Assembly: GCA_930367215.1 (NCBI GenBank)
Contig: OV884056.1
Span: 86,749,285 to 86,813,284 of the forward strand
Direction: 5' to 3'
Length of the DNA: 64,000 nucleotides
DNA from: Pollenia angustigena
Lineage: Eukaryota > Arthropoda > Insecta > Diptera > Polleniidae
In this document: positions 1 through 12,322 of the stretch, piece after piece
How the letters are laid out: each line of letters opens with the position of its first letter
Numbering within the stretch: position 1 is the stretch's first letter
Program-made: the position numbers and the translations under genes
The notes under the pieces: model-generated
What the model saw: only the letters and a program-made list of their open reading frames with translations
Told to the model about the DNA's origin: nothing
Database searches by the model: none

Positions 1-1788
1 TTGCTATAAATCACCAAAAACCACCCTTTTTTAAATAAAATTATTGAAATATAATGAAAAAACAATAAACAATCGCTAAATTTTTTAAATAATAATTGAA
101 TTTTGCTATAAATCGCCAAAAACCACAATTTTTTTAATAAAATTATTGAAATATAATGAAACACACAATAAAAAATCGCTAAATTTTTTAAATAATAATT
201 GAATTTAGCTATAAATCACCAAAAACCACCCTTTTTTAAATAAAATTATTGAAATATAATGAAAAAACAATAAAAAATCGCTAAATTTTTTAAATAATAA
301 TTGAATTTAGCTATAAATCACCAAAAACCACCATTTTTTAAATAAAATAATTAAAATATAATGATACAAACAATAAAAAATCGCTAAATTTTTAAAATAA
401 TAATTGAATTTAGCTATAAATCACCAAAAACCACCTTTGTTTAAATAAAATTATTGAAATATAATGAAAAAACAATAAAAATATAAGGAAAAAACAATAA
501 ACAATCGCTAAATTTTTTAAATAATAATTGAATTTTGCTATAAATCGCCAAAAACCACAATTTTTTAAATAGGATTATTGAAATATAATGAAAAAACAAT
601 AAAAAATCGCTAAATTTTTTAAATAATAATTGAATTTAGCTATAAATCACCAAAAACCACCATTTTTTAAATAAAATAATTAAAATATAATGATACAAAC
701 AATAAAAAATCGCTAAATTTTTAAAATAATAATTGAATTTAGCTATAAATCACCAAAAACCACCTTTGTTTAAATAAAATTATTGAAATATAATGAAAAA
801 ACAATAAAAATATAAGGAAAAAACAATAAACAATCGCTAAATTTTTTAAATAATAATTGAATTTTGCTATAAATCGCCAAAAACCACAATTTTTTAAATA
901 GGATTATTGAAATATAATGAAAAAACAATAAAAAATCGCTAAATTTTTTAAATAATAATTGAATTTAGCTATAAATCACCAAAAACCACCCTTTTTTAAA
1001 TAAAATTATTGAAATATAATGAAACAAACAAAAAAAATCGTTAATTTTTAAAATAATAATTGAATTTAGCTATTAATCACCAAAAACCACCCTTGTTTAA
1101 ATAAAATTATTGAAATATAATGAAAAAACAATAAAAATATAAGGAAAAAACAATCGCTAAATTTTTTAAATAATAATTGAATTTAGCTATAAAGCACCAA
1201 AAACCACCCTTTTTTAAATAAAATGATTGAAATATAATGAAAAAACAAGCCCAAATAAAATTATTGAAATATAATGAAAAAACAATAAAAATATAAGGAA
1301 AAAACAATAAAAAATCGCTAAATTTTTTAAATAATAATTGAATTTTGCTATAAATCGCCAAAAACCACAATTTTTTAAATAAAATTATTGAAATATAATG
1401 AAACACACAATAAAAAATCGCAAATTTTTTTAAATAATAATTGAATTTAGCTATAAAGCACCAAAAACCACCCTTTTTTAAATAAAATTATTGAAATATA
1501 ATGAAAAAACAAAAAAAAATATAATGAAAAAACAATAAAAAATCGCTAAATTTTTTAAATAATAATTGAATTTAGCTATAAAGCACCAAAAACTACCCTT
1601 TTTTAAATAAAATTATTGAAATATAAAGAAAAAAACAATAAAAATATAATGAAAAAACAATAAACAATCGCTAATTTTTTTAAATAATAATTGAATTTTG
1701 CTATAAATCGCCAAAAACCACAATTTTTTGAATAAAATTATTGAAATATAATGAAACACACAATAAAAAATCGCTACATTTTTTAAAT
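1..1788 (+). repeat. AT-rich satellite array, left block
   Basis: Head-to-tail monomers recognised by a recurring gctataaatc core followed by ccaaaaaccac and later aatcgctaaattttt. The core recurs at 3, 105, 208, 310, 413 and 537. Most steps are therefore 102-103 bp, with a longer 124-bp variant that carries an extra aatataaggaaaaaac-type insert. About 17 monomers precede the retrotransposon. Reading frames here on the minus strand are by-products of the repeat and are not genes. The block runs off the left edge of the window. Confidence 0.95.
1776..1788. repeat. Target-site duplication, left copy
   Basis: The 13-base string acattttttaaat ends immediately before the retrotransposon and recurs exactly at 4436-4448 just after its poly(A) tail. 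The same string is part of an uninterrupted satellite monomer near 4662, so this is a true duplication of the satellite target. Confidence 0.9.
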
Positions 1789-4398
1789 GTCCCAGCGGAC
1801 GAGCTTGTGGTGGCACAGCCATAATTGTGCACAAACACATCAGACACTTACCATTGCCAGAGTTCGAAGAAGATTGTATCCAGGCCACATCTATAAATCT
1901 GACTGATTTCAAACTAACGTTAACATCCGTTTATTGTCCCCCGAGGCACAAAATTCTACACGATAAATTTCTCAACTTCTTCTCCACATTGGGCCAGAAA
2001 TTCATTGCTGCTGGCGACTACAACGCTAAACATACATATTGGGGCTCCAGACTTATTAGTCCTAGAGGTAATCAGCTATATAATACCGTAACTGCAAATA
2101 ACTTTGATGTGGTATCGAGTGGTGAGCCTACCTATTGGCCAACCGACTTCAACAAGCTACCAGACCTTATTGACTTTGCTGTAATCAAAAACATCAAGCG
2201 CGATCAGGTACTAGTTAGTTCCTCCTATGATCTTTCGTCTGATCATTCACCTTCAATCCTCATTTTAAAATGTAATTCTGACGCCGCAGCTGCAAACTGG
2301 TTTTCCTATCCAAACAGAAACACAAATTGGTTAAAGTATAAAATGTATGTGAGCTCTCACCTATCACAGTGCATTCCCCTAAAAAATTCATCTGACATCC
2401 AAATAGCTGTCGACCGATTTACAGAAGTCTTGGATGCTGCAGCAAGAAATGCAACCCCAATCAAGCGGACAATTAAACGTGCTCCTTACAATACATCGAC
2501 GGATATAGAGACCCTTATCAGAGAAAAAAGGAAGTTAAGAAGACAATGGCAAAACAGTCGTTCCCCAACCACTAAGGCCCAACTACAATTATGCCTGACA
2601 ACTCTTCGCAACAAATTGAGACAGAACCACGAGTCTGCAATAGAAGGCTATCTAAACAGCCTAGATGCCACAAAAAACTCCAATTATAGCTTATGGAAGG
2701 CTGTACGGCATATGAAATGCCCTATAACCCAAGAATCTCCATTAAGACTGGAAAACCGCACTTGGGCGAAAAACACAGATGAAAAATTAAACGCTTTCGC
2801 GGGCCATCTTGAGAAAGTTTTCACGCCACATGATACACATACTTGTTCCTGTCGTCCAACCATTCCTGATAAGGTAAACCATCCATTAAAATTTAACATT
2901 ACTCAAGTAAAATCTGCAATAGAAAAAGTGAATATTAGAAAATCTCCCGGACTTGACCGTATCACAGGGTCAATGATAAGAAACTTACCTTCGTCTGCTT
3001 CCAGAATCTTGCTGTTCATTTTTAACGCTATATCAAGAGTCGGATACTTCCCATCCTCATGGAAGAAGTCTATAATTGTTATGATTCCCAAGCCAGGAAA
3101 AGATGCTAGCCAGGTTGCGTCGTACAGACCGATAAGCTTATTATCAATCCTATCAAAGCTTTTCGAAAAAATATTCATTTTAAGTATAACTCCTCATCTA
3201 AATGAACACGACATCATCCCGGATCACCAGTTCGGATTCAGAGCGAAACATGGTACAATAGAGCAAGTGCATAGAATTGTCACCCTTATTAGATCGGCGT
3301 TTGAGAAAAAGCAATACTGCTCAGCCCTGTTTATAGACATTTCCCAAGCATTTGACAAAGTTTGGCATGATGGGCTACTCATCAAAATAACACGAATGCT
3401 TCCTCAAAACACTCACAAGCTTCTGGAGAGCTATCTAACAGGCAGAACATTCATAGTAAGGTCGCAAGATAAATACTCCCCCCTCAAGAAAATTACTGCT
3501 GGTGTTCCCCAAGGCAGCATATTAGGACCGCTTCTATATATAATATACACAGCGGATATGCCAACAAACCTGAGCACGCATACCTCTACATTTGCAGACG
3601 ACACAGCATTTATTAGCGTTAACCATGACCCAAAAGTCGCATCGCAAAATCTGCAGTCCCACATCAATGAACTAGAGGCATGGCTAGAAAAATGGAGAAT
3701 AAAGGTTAACCCGGCTAAATGTGCTCACTTAACTTTCACGCTCAGAAGACAAACGTGCCCAGCAGTAAAAATAAATAACATCTCTGTTCCGGTAGAAAAC
3801 CATGTAAAGTACTTGGGAGTTCATATAGATAGACGTTTGACCTGGTCTCGTCATATCGAAGCGAAAATAACGGCTATGAAACTTAAAGCAGCTCAACTAC
3901 ATTGGCTTCTCGGTAGAAACTCAAACTTGTCTTTAGACAACAAAGTTCTTCTATACAAGTCCATCATAAAACCAATATGGACATATGGCATCCAATTATG
4001 GGGTACTGCATGCGCATCTAACATCCAAAAGCTTCAAAGAAGACAGTCTAGAATATTACGACAAATTGTCTGCGCCCCATGGTATATACGTAATGATATT
4101 ATCCACAGAGATCTCAACGTCCCCACTATCCAGGAGGAAATTAAAAAATATTCAATAAGCTACATCGATAAACTAATGGTTCACCCTAACTACCTCGCTC
4201 GGGGTTTGCTTCAGTTCGAAGGTCACCAGAGGCTAAAAAGAACCGATACTTTGAGCCTTACTAGAAGACAGTCTTAAAAATTTGAATACAGCAGTTAGTG
4301 GTTACACAGGTAACAACTAATAAACAACAAGTAGAATTAAGATTTGAATACATATTGTAAATTTCGATAAGAAAGATTCAATAATAAAAATAAATTAT

Positions 4399-4435
<37 letters not shown>
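1789..4435 (+). mobile_element. 5'-truncated Jockey-type non-LTR retrotransposon
   Basis: A 2,647-bp insertion in the satellite array. It is bounded by a perfect 13-bp target duplication and ends in a pure A run of about 34 bases after a short 3' UTR, as expected of target-primed reverse transcription. The first base already lies inside the endonuclease domain, so ORF1, the promoter and the start of ORF2 are missing (5' truncation). The remaining ORF2 has no stop or frameshift. Base composition is clearly more balanced than the flanking satellite. Family is assigned from the order of endonuclease and reverse transcriptase motifs; Jockey-clade membership is an inference. Confidence 0.93.
1791..4277 (+). 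CDS. ORF2 (partial): endonuclease-reverse transcriptase of Jockey-type element
   Basis: The polyprotein nicks target DNA and copies the element RNA. The frame is open from the element's first bases; the first GTG in frame is at 1827 but there is no ATG start, so this is a truncated ORF2 and not a complete gene. Counting from 1827, the C-terminal part of the APE-type endonuclease shows AAGDYNAKHTYWGS and the catalytic SDHS motif. Reverse transcriptase blocks follow in order: PGLDRITGSMI, YRPISLLSILSKLFEKI, DISQAFDKVWHDG, GVPQGSILGPLLY, the catalytic FADD box, and KYLGVHIDRRLTW. The protein ends in RRQS and a TAA stop about 127 bp before the poly(A) tail. An undamaged frame plus a perfect target duplication suggests a fairly recent insertion. 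It is unlikely to be mobile because its 5' end is missing. Confidence 0.92.
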   Translation, partial: PSGRACGGTAIIVHKHIRHLPLPEFEEDCIQATSINLTDFKLTLTSVYCPPRHKILHDKFLNFFSTLGQKFIAAGDYNAKHTYWGSRLISPRGNQLYNTVTANNFDVVSSGEPTYWPTDFNKLPDLIDFAVIKNIKRDQVLVSSSYDLSSDHSPSILILKCNSDAAAANWFSYPNRNTNWLKYKMYVSSHLSQCIPLKNSSDIQIAVDRFTEVLDAAARNATPIKRTIKRAPYNTSTDIETLIREKRKLRRQWQNSRSPTTKAQLQLCLTTLRNKLRQNHESAIEGYLNSLDATKNSNYSLWKAVRHMKCPITQESPLRLENRTWAKNTDEKLNAFAGHLEKVFTPHDTHTCSCRPTIPDKVNHPLKFNITQVKSAIEKVNIRKSPGLDRITGSMIRNLPSSASRILLFIFNAISRVGYFPSSWKKSIIVMIPKPGKDASQVASYRPISLLSILSKLFEKIFILSITPHLNEHDIIPDHQFGFRAKHGTIEQVHRIVTLIRSAFEKKQYCSALFIDISQAFDKVWHDGLLIKITRMLPQNTHKLLESYLTGRTFIVRSQDKYSPLKKITAGVPQGSILGPLLYIIYTADMPTNLSTHTSTFADDTAFISVNHDPKVASQNLQSHINELEAWLEKWRIKVNPAKCAHLTFTLRRQTCPAVKINNISVPVENHVKYLGVHIDRRLTWSRHIEAKITAMKLKAAQLHWLLGRNSNLSLDNKVLLYKSIIKPIWTYGIQLWGTACASNIQKLQRRQSRILRQIVCAPWYIRNDIIHRDLNVPTIQEEIKKYSISYIDKLMVHPNYLARGLLQFEGHQRLKRTDTLSLTRRQS

Positions 4436-4437
<2 letters not shown>

Positions 4438-7400
4438 ATTTTTTAAATAATAATTGAATTTAGCTATAAAGCACCAAAAACCACCCTTGTTTAAATAAAA
4501 TTATTGAAATATAATGAAAAAACAATAAAAATATAAGGAAAAAACAATAAACAATCGCTAAATTTTTTAAATAATAATTGAATTTTGCTATAAATCGCCA
4601 AAAACCACAATTTTTTGAATAAAATTATTGAAATATAATGAAACACACAATAAAAAATCGCTACATTTTTTAAATAATAATTGAATTTAGCTATAAATCA
4701 CCAAAAACCACCCTTTTTTAAATAAAATTATTGAAATTTAATGAAACAAACAATAAAAAATCGCTAATTTTTAAAATAATAATTGAATTTAGCTATAAAT
4801 CACCAAAAACCACCCTTTTTTAAATAAAATTATTAAAATATAATGAAACAAACAATAAAAAATCGCTAAATTTTTAAAATAATAATTGAATTTAGCTATA
4901 AATCACCAAAAACCACCCTTGTTTAAATAAAATTATTGAAATATAATGAAAAAACAATAAAAATATAAGGAAAAAACAATAAACAATCGCTAAATTTTTT
5001 AAATAATAATTGAATTTTGCTATAAAACGCCAAAAACCACAATTTTTTGAATAAAATTATTGAAATATAATGAAACACACAATAAAAAATCGCAAAATTT
5101 TTTAAATAATAATTGAATTTAGCTATAAATCACCAAAAACCACCCTTGTTTAAATAAAATGATTGAAATATAATGAAAAAACAATAAAAATATAAGGAAA
5201 AAACAATAAACAATCGCTAAATTTTTTAAATAATAATTGAATTTTGCTATAAAACGCCAAAAACCACAATTTTTTGAATAAAATTATTGAAATATAATGA
5301 AAAAACAATAAAAAATCGCTAAATTTTTTAAATAATAATTGAATTTAGCTATAAATCACCAAAAACCACCCTTTTTTAAATAAAATTATTAAAATATAAT
5401 GAAACAAACAATAAAAAATCGCTAAATTTTTAAAATAATAATTGAATTTAGCTATAAATCACCAAAAACCACCCTTGTTTAAATAAAATTATTGAAATAT
5501 AATGAAAAAACAATAAAAATATAAGGAAAAAACAATAAACAATCGCTAAATTTTTTAAATAATAATTGAATTTTGCTATAAATCGCCAAAAACCACAATT
5601 TTTTTAATAAAATTATTGAAATATAATGAAACACACAAATTTTTAAATAATAATTGAATTTAGCTATAAATCACCAAAAACCACCCTTTTTTAAATAAAA
5701 TTATTGAAATATAATGAAACAAACAATAAAAAATCGCTAATTTTTAAAATAATAATTGAATTTAGCTATAAATCACCAAAAACCACCCTTTTTTAAATAA
5801 AATTATTGAAATATAATGAAAAAACAATAAAAATATAAGGAAAAAACAATAAACAATCGCTAAATTTTTTAAATAATAATTGAAATTTGCTATAAAACGC
5901 CAAAAACCACAATTTTTTGAATAAAATTATTGAAATATAATGAAACACACAATAAAAAATCGCAAAATTTTTTAAATAATAATTGAACTTAGCTATAAAT
6001 CACCAAAAACCACCCTTTTTTAAATAAAATTATTGAAATATAATGAAACAAACAATAAAAAATCGCTAATTTTTAAAATAATAATTGAATTTAGCTATAA
6101 ATCACCAAAAACCACCCTTTTTAAATAAAATTATTGAAATATAATGAAACAAACAATAAAAAATCGCTAAATTTTTAAAATAATAATTGAATTTAGCTAT
6201 AAATCACCAAAAACCACCCTTGTTTAAATAAAATTATTGAAATATAATGAAAAAACAATAAAAATATAAGGAAAAAACAATAAACAATCGCTAAATTTTT
6301 TAAATAATAATTGAATTTTGCTATAAAACGCCAAAAACCACAATTTTTTGAATAAAATTATTGAAATATAATGAAACACACAATAAAAAATCGCAAAATT
6401 TTTTAAATAATAATTGAATTTAGCTATAAATCACCAAAAACCACCCTTGTTTAAATAAAATGATTGAAATATAATGAAAAAACAATAAAAATATAAGGAA
6501 AAAACAATAAACAATCGCTAAATTTTTTAAATAATAATTGAATTTTGCTATAAAACGCCAAAAACCACAATTTTTTGAATAAAATTATTGAAATATAATG
6601 AAAAAACAATAAAAAATCGCTAAATTTTTTAAATAATAATTGAATTTAGCTATAAATCACCAAAAACCACCCTTTTTTAAATAAAATTATTAAAATATAA
6701 TGAAACAAACAATAAAAAATCGCTAAATTTTTAAAATAATAATTGAATTTAGCTATAAATCACCAAAAACCACCCTTGTTTAAATAAAATTATTGAAATA
6801 TAATGAAAAAACAATAAAAATATAAGGAAAAAACAATAAACAATCGCTAAATTTTTTAAATAATAATTGAATTTTGCTATAAATCGCCAAAAACCACAAT
6901 TTTTTTAATAAAATTATTGAAATATAATGAAACACACAAATTTTTAAATAATAATTGAATTTAGCTATAAATCACCAAAAACCACCCTTTTTTAAATAAA
7001 ATTATTGAAATATAATGAAACAAACAATAAAAAATCGCTAATTTTTAAAATAATAATTGAATTTAGCTATAAATCACCAAAAACCACCCTTTTTTAAATA
7101 AAATTATTGAAATATAATGAAAAAACAATAAAAATATAAGGAAAAAACAATAAACAATCGCTAAATTTTTTAAATAATAATTGAAATTTGCTATAAAACG
7201 CCAAAAACCACAATTTTTTGAATAAAATTATTGAAATATAATGAAACACACAATAAAAAATCGCAAAATTTTTTAAATAATAATTGAACTTAGCTATAAA
7301 TCACCAAAAACCACCCTTTTTTAAATAAAATTATTGAAATATAATGAAACAAACAATAAAAAATCGCTAATTTTTAAAATAATAATTGAATTTAGCTATA

Positions 7401-7858
7401 AATCACCAAAAACCACCCTTTTTAAATAAAATTATTGAAATATAATGAAAAAACAATAAAAATATAAGGAAAAAACAATCGCTATATTTTTTAAATAATA
7501 ATTGAATTTTGCTATAAATCGCCAAAAACCACAATTTTTTAAATAGGATTATTGAAATATAATGAAAAAACAATAAAAAATCGCTATATTTTTTAAATAA
7601 TAATTGAATTTTGCTATAAATCGCCAAAAACCACAATTTTTTAAATAGGATTATTGAAATATAATGAAAAAACAATAAAAAATCGCTAAATTTTTTACAT
7701 AATAATTGAATTTAGCTATAAATCACCAAAAACCACCCTTTTTTAAATAAAATTATTGAAATATAATCAAACAAACAATAAAAAATCGCTAAATTTTTTT
7801 AATAATAATTGAATTTAGCAATAAATCGCTAAAAACCACTCTTTTTTTAAATAAAATT
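4436..7858 (+). repeat. AT-rich satellite array, right block with 1,301-bp higher-order repeat
   Basis: The same monomer family as the left block, in the same orientation, starting with the second copy of the target duplication. From about 4840 to 7440 the array is a tandem pair of a 1,301-bp block of 12 monomers. Private variants line up at exactly this offset: tgattgaaata at 5160 and 6461, a shortened acacacaaat junction at 5631 and 6932, tgaaatttgc at 5881 and 7182, and aattgaactt at 5981 and 7282. Core-to-core spacings within the block are 124,103,124,102,103,124,88,102,124,103,101,103. Confidence 0.93.
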
Positions 7859-8430
7859 GCTGTTTTTTCATTATATTTCAATAATTTCATTTAAAAAGGA
7901 TGGTTTTTAGCGATTTATAGCTAAATTCAATTATTATTAAAAAATTTTGCGATGTTTTGTTGTTTTTTTCATTATATTTCAATAATTTTATTTAAAAAAG
8001 GGATTTTAGCGATTTATAGCTAAATTCAATTATTATTTAAAAAATTTTGAGATTTTTTATTGTTTGTTTCATTATATTTCAATAATTTTATTTAAAGAAG
8101 GGTGGCTTTAGCGATTTATAGCTAAATTTAATTTATATTTAAAAAATTTAGCGAATTTTTACTGTTTTTTTCATTATATTTTAATAATTTTATTTAAAAG
8201 AGGGTGGTTTTAGCGATTTATAGCTAAATTCACTTATTTTTTAAAAAAAATTTTTATTTTTTATTGTTTGTTTTATCATATTTCAATAATTTTATATAAA
8301 AATTCAATTATTATTTAAAAAATTTTGCGATTTTTTATTGTTTGTTTCATTATATTTCGATAATTTTATTTTAAAAGGGTGGTTTTAACGATTTATAGCT
8401 AAATTCAATTATTATTTAAATTATTCATTA
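7859..8430 (-). repeat. AT-rich satellite array, inverted block
   Basis: From about 7858 the monomers continue in reverse complement (for example ggtttttagcgatttatag, then cattatatttcaataatttt). About five diverged copies follow. The switch happens inside a monomer, after taaataaaatt. The inverted copies are more diverged from each other than those to the left, as expected at an array edge. Confidence 0.88.
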
Positions 8431-8435
8431 TTATT

Positions 8436-9765
8436 CACTCAGCACCGTGCATATTAATTTTATCTTTCTAGGTCCAATACTAACGGAAATTCAAAAAGTA
8501 CCAGTTAATGAATTACTAAGTACCAAAACGTTCCCTATTATAGATTCTCATTCACTCAGGACATTGCATGTTTAATTTTATCTTTCTAGGTCCAATACTA
8601 ACGGATATTCAAAAAGTACCAGCTTATGAATTAAAAAGTAACAAAAACTTCCCTCTTATAGATTCTCATCAACTCAGGACATTGCATGATGAATTTTATG
8701 ATTCTGGGCTCAATATTAATGGAAATTCAAAAAGTACCAGTTAAAGAACAAAAAAAAAGTACCAAAAAGCCCTCTTACAGATTCTCATTCACTCAGGACC
8801 TTGCATGTTTAATTTTATGTTTCTAAGCCAAATACTAACGGAAATTCAAAAAGTACCAGCTAAAGAACAAAAAAGTACCAAAAACTTCCCGCTTATAGAT
8901 CCTTATCCACTCCGGGCATTGCATCTTGAATTTAATGTTTCTAAGTCCAATATTAACGGATATTTAAAAAGTACTTGTTTAAGAACTAAAAAGTACCAAT
9001 AAGCGCTTTTAGAGATTCTCTTTCTCTCAGGACCATGCAGGTTTAATTTTATGTTCATAAGACCAATCTTAGCGAAAATTTAAAAAAAGTACCAGTTAAA
9101 AAACGAAAAAGTACCAAAAATATCCCTCCAACAGATTGTTATTTACTCAAGACCTTGCATGTTGAACTTTATGATTCTAGGTTCAATATTAATGAAAATT
9201 CAAAAAGTACCAGTTAAAGAAAAAAAGTACCAAAAAGCCCTCATACAGATTCCCATTCACTCAAGCCCTTGCATGTTTAATTTTATGTTTCTAGGTCCAA
9301 TACAAACGAAAATTCAAAAAGTACCAGTTAACGAATAAAAAAGTACCGAAAAGATACCTCTAACAGATTCTCATTTACACAGGATCTTGCATGTTTAATT
9401 TTATGTTTCTAGGTCCAATACTGACGGAAATTCAAAAAGTAACAGTTAATGAACAAAAAGTACCTAAAAGCCCTCTTACAGATTCTCACTCAGGACCTTG
9501 CATGTTTAATTTAATGTTTCTAGGTACAATGCTTACGGATATTCAAAAAGTACCAGTTTACGCATAAAAAAGTTCCAAAAAGTACACTCTTACTGACTCT
9601 CATCCACTAGGTCCAATACTAACGGATATTCAAAAAGTACCAGTTAAAGAACAAAAAAGTACCAAAAAGTTCCGTCATAGATTCTTATCGACTCAGGATA
9701 TTGCATGTTGAATCTTACGTTTTAAGGTCCAACATTAACGATAATTAAAAAAATACCAGCTGCAG
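8436..9765 (+). repeat. Minisatellite B, about 117-bp units
   Basis: About 12 tandem units sharing ttgcatgtttaatttta, ctaggtccaatactaacgg, attcaaaaagtacca and agattctcattcactcagg. The gcat landmark recurs at 8449, 8566, 8684, 8803, 8921, 9037, 9157, 9271, 9389 and 9500, so unit length is 111-120 bp. One unit near 9600 is internally deleted and the last lies at about 9703. Frames here (for example 8805-9002) are incidental. Reverse-oriented units of the same family occur at 28380-28620. Confidence 0.93.
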
Positions 9766-10430
9766 AACCAAACATTTTAGTAAAATTAGAAATTTCCCGT
9801 AATTCCCCTTTTTGGTACTATTTTTTCCCCCAATTAATGTATAAAAAATTTGAGTACTTTTGTTATGTAAATTTATAATACAAGTTTGACAGTTCAACTA
9901 CCCTAAAGCTATACAAAATTATGTCGGTTTGCTAATACAGTGGTTATGGTAATACAGTGTTGATATGGACCTCAAAATATAAAATTTTTTTCGAAAATGT
10001 GGCAATATCAATTTTAATATTTTAACTAAAAATGTGAAAATTATACATTTCTTGAGTGTCTATTAATAAAAGGATATGTAATCGTAGTAAATAAGCAATA
10101 GTCAATTCATAATCAATAAAAATTAAAAAAAAAAATTTTTTTTGAAAAAAATCTCCTGAAATTATGTCGGTCCCCAAAGCAAGCTTTAGACCTATGATTT
10201 ATTTGGGACCGGTACCCAAAGTATACAAATGACCTTAAAAAAAGCCGTATATCGAAAAACAGACCCCAACACATCGCCATGACATATATATATGTATATA
10301 TATATGTATATTTATAAAATATATATAGTTTAGTTTTATTTAATTATTTGCACATGATTGCGTGCTATTAAATATATTAAAAGTTTAATTAATATATAGC
10401 ACGTTAAGTTTTGATCGAATTTCAGTATTT
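9766..10430. other. AT-rich intergenic stretch, no gene seen
   Basis: No coding sequence recognised. It holds a TA/TG microsatellite at about 10285-10330 and a short cacagtg/tggtaatacagtg motif near 9940 that also occurs near 17440 and 17515. Confidence 0.6.
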
Positions 10431-11610
10431 GGTCATACCGACATCTTAAAGTATAAAATTACCATTTACTTTGGTGATAAAACTTGTAGTCGGGAAGTTC
10501 TATGGTTCACGAAAATAGGTATTAAAAAAAAACTATATTTTTGACATTACTTTTTTTCTAAGTTTCCGAGTTTTTCTAAAGATTTCCGATATTTTGATAT
10601 CTAAAACGTATGAATAGGTCATAATACAGCTCTAAAATTTTAGCTTTTATAAAAATGTTAATGATTTTAGTCCTTTTTTGGAGTATTTTGCACATAACTT
10701 AACCATTTTTAACCGATTTGGCAGATTTATATACCAACGTGCTTAAAAATAATATTTCCATTAAATTGGCTTTTAGGCATATATATATATACCTACATAT
10801 GTGTACATATATTTAAGCAAACTTAATTATAAAAAAAAACAAACTTAATTATAAAAGTAACTTTTGGGATTTCAGTATTTGGATTATAACTCAGCCATTT
10901 TTTAACCGATTTGACAGATTTATATACCGACGTGTTCAGCAAGAAATTTATTCGTGTTATAAAACTTGGACTTAATTAATTTTGGTCATAACTTTTTTGT
11001 ATCTGAACCGATTTTCCCGAGTTCTTTATAAAATATGTTCTACTAAAAATGTCCGATATTTTGGTATATAAGTCATATCCATAGGACATATGACAGCCCT
11101 AAAATTTAGGTTTTTATACAATTTTTTTTTTGTACGGGAGGTACCACGCCCACTTCTCCAATCCCGCCCACATTTTGTAGGGTGGATTTGGAAACTTTGG
11201 CTCTTACCGTTCTTCAGATATACAGAAAAAAGCAATAAAAATACAACAACAACAAGGGATTTTTGGAAAAAATTAGAGGCAGTCGTGGTTTTTTTATCAT
11301 ATCTCAGCCATTTGTGGACCGATCTTGCTGAATTTCAATAGCACGAAATGGTGGACTATATGTGACATAAATGTAAAACAACCTAGCCGCTATCATGTCT
11401 GGTTTTCCCGGAAAACACATATCAAGCGTAAGACGGACAGACGGACGGACAGACGGACAGACGGACGGATATCGTTAAATCAACTTCTCTCCTCATAAGG
11501 ACCCAGAATATATATACTTTATAGGGTCTAAGATCAATATTGTAGAAATTACAAACGGAATGACAAACTTATATATACCCTTTTCCACCTGTGGTGAAGG
11601 GTATAAAAAT
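10431..11610 (+). mobile_element. mini-me/DINE-1-like non-autonomous element, composite copy
   Basis: The 3' portion carries the features of this dipteran class: a conserved core (tctcagccatttgtggaccg), a GACG/GACA microsatellite at 11432-11468, aggacccagaatatatata, and a terminal hairpin formed by tatacccttt and aagggtata, followed by aaaaa. The 5' half holds at least two diverged copies of a 330-450 bp internal module (an aaccgatttggcagatttat motif near 10706 and a similar one near 10902). The usual 5' start (acaagtaagagtgc) is absent, so this copy is truncated or rearranged. No coding capacity. Family name is from memory of the structural hallmarks. Confidence 0.7.
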
Positions 11611-12322
11611 ACATACTAAAAAATAAATATACCTTAAAAAATGAAGTTTATTGAAATTATTTTGATTTTCTATCTAATAGTATTTTGGGAAAGAGGTTTA
11701 TGCAACCGGTTAAAAAAAAATATATTGATAACGACAATCAAATCTCTTGTTATGAACACCAATTATGTGTTAATTCAGTTCCAGCTATCATATATTCGGG
11801 TATAAGCACAATTTTGTTTCTAATAATCATACTTACAACTAACAATATCTGTTGTTATGACTGATAGTGTATTAAAATTTAAATGTTGCTATCAAAAATA
11901 TTATTTAAGCATTGTAACCGAATTGTGTGATAGTACATGCAACCTAAGAAATTCGATTGGCGCCAAATTCGGTTGTGATCACGAATCTGTTTTCTCTGTG
12001 TATCTCTTTTGAAAGATCAAAAAATTTGTACATATTAACCTGAAAATGCGTGCGAGTGCAACGTTCTTCTCGCAGGGACCGTAAATCACAGTTTTCCAGA
12101 AAATGTTAACTTAAAAACTCTGTATATTAGTGGTATTCACACCGAGCTTGTTAGTTTGTTTGTCGTTAATCGTTACTTTTTTACACGTATTTTGTTTTTG
12201 TATATTTAATGCGCTACCGGATTAACATTTAACAAATTAACGACACGGCACCCCTGATTAAATAGTTGTTAGTTGGTAACTCACAATCAGTTTCTAAATA
12301 AATATCATGGCCCAATTAAGCC
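11611..12322. other. Intergenic stretch, no gene seen
   Basis: I see no exon-like frame. A segment near 12127-12175 (tagtggtattcacaccgag) is related, in inverted orientation, to sequence at about 17895-17950, so it is probably repeat-derived. Confidence 0.5.

Noticed and set aside
1107..1912. Minus-strand frames with repeated FHYISIILFKKLWFLAIYSK-type peptides (also 7403-7675)
   Set aside because: They are translations of the satellite monomer and recur with it; no independent evidence of a gene.
8436..9765. CRISPR-like regular array
   Set aside because: Whole units of 111-120 bp are repeated; there are no short repeats separated by unique spacers, and the genome is eukaryotic.
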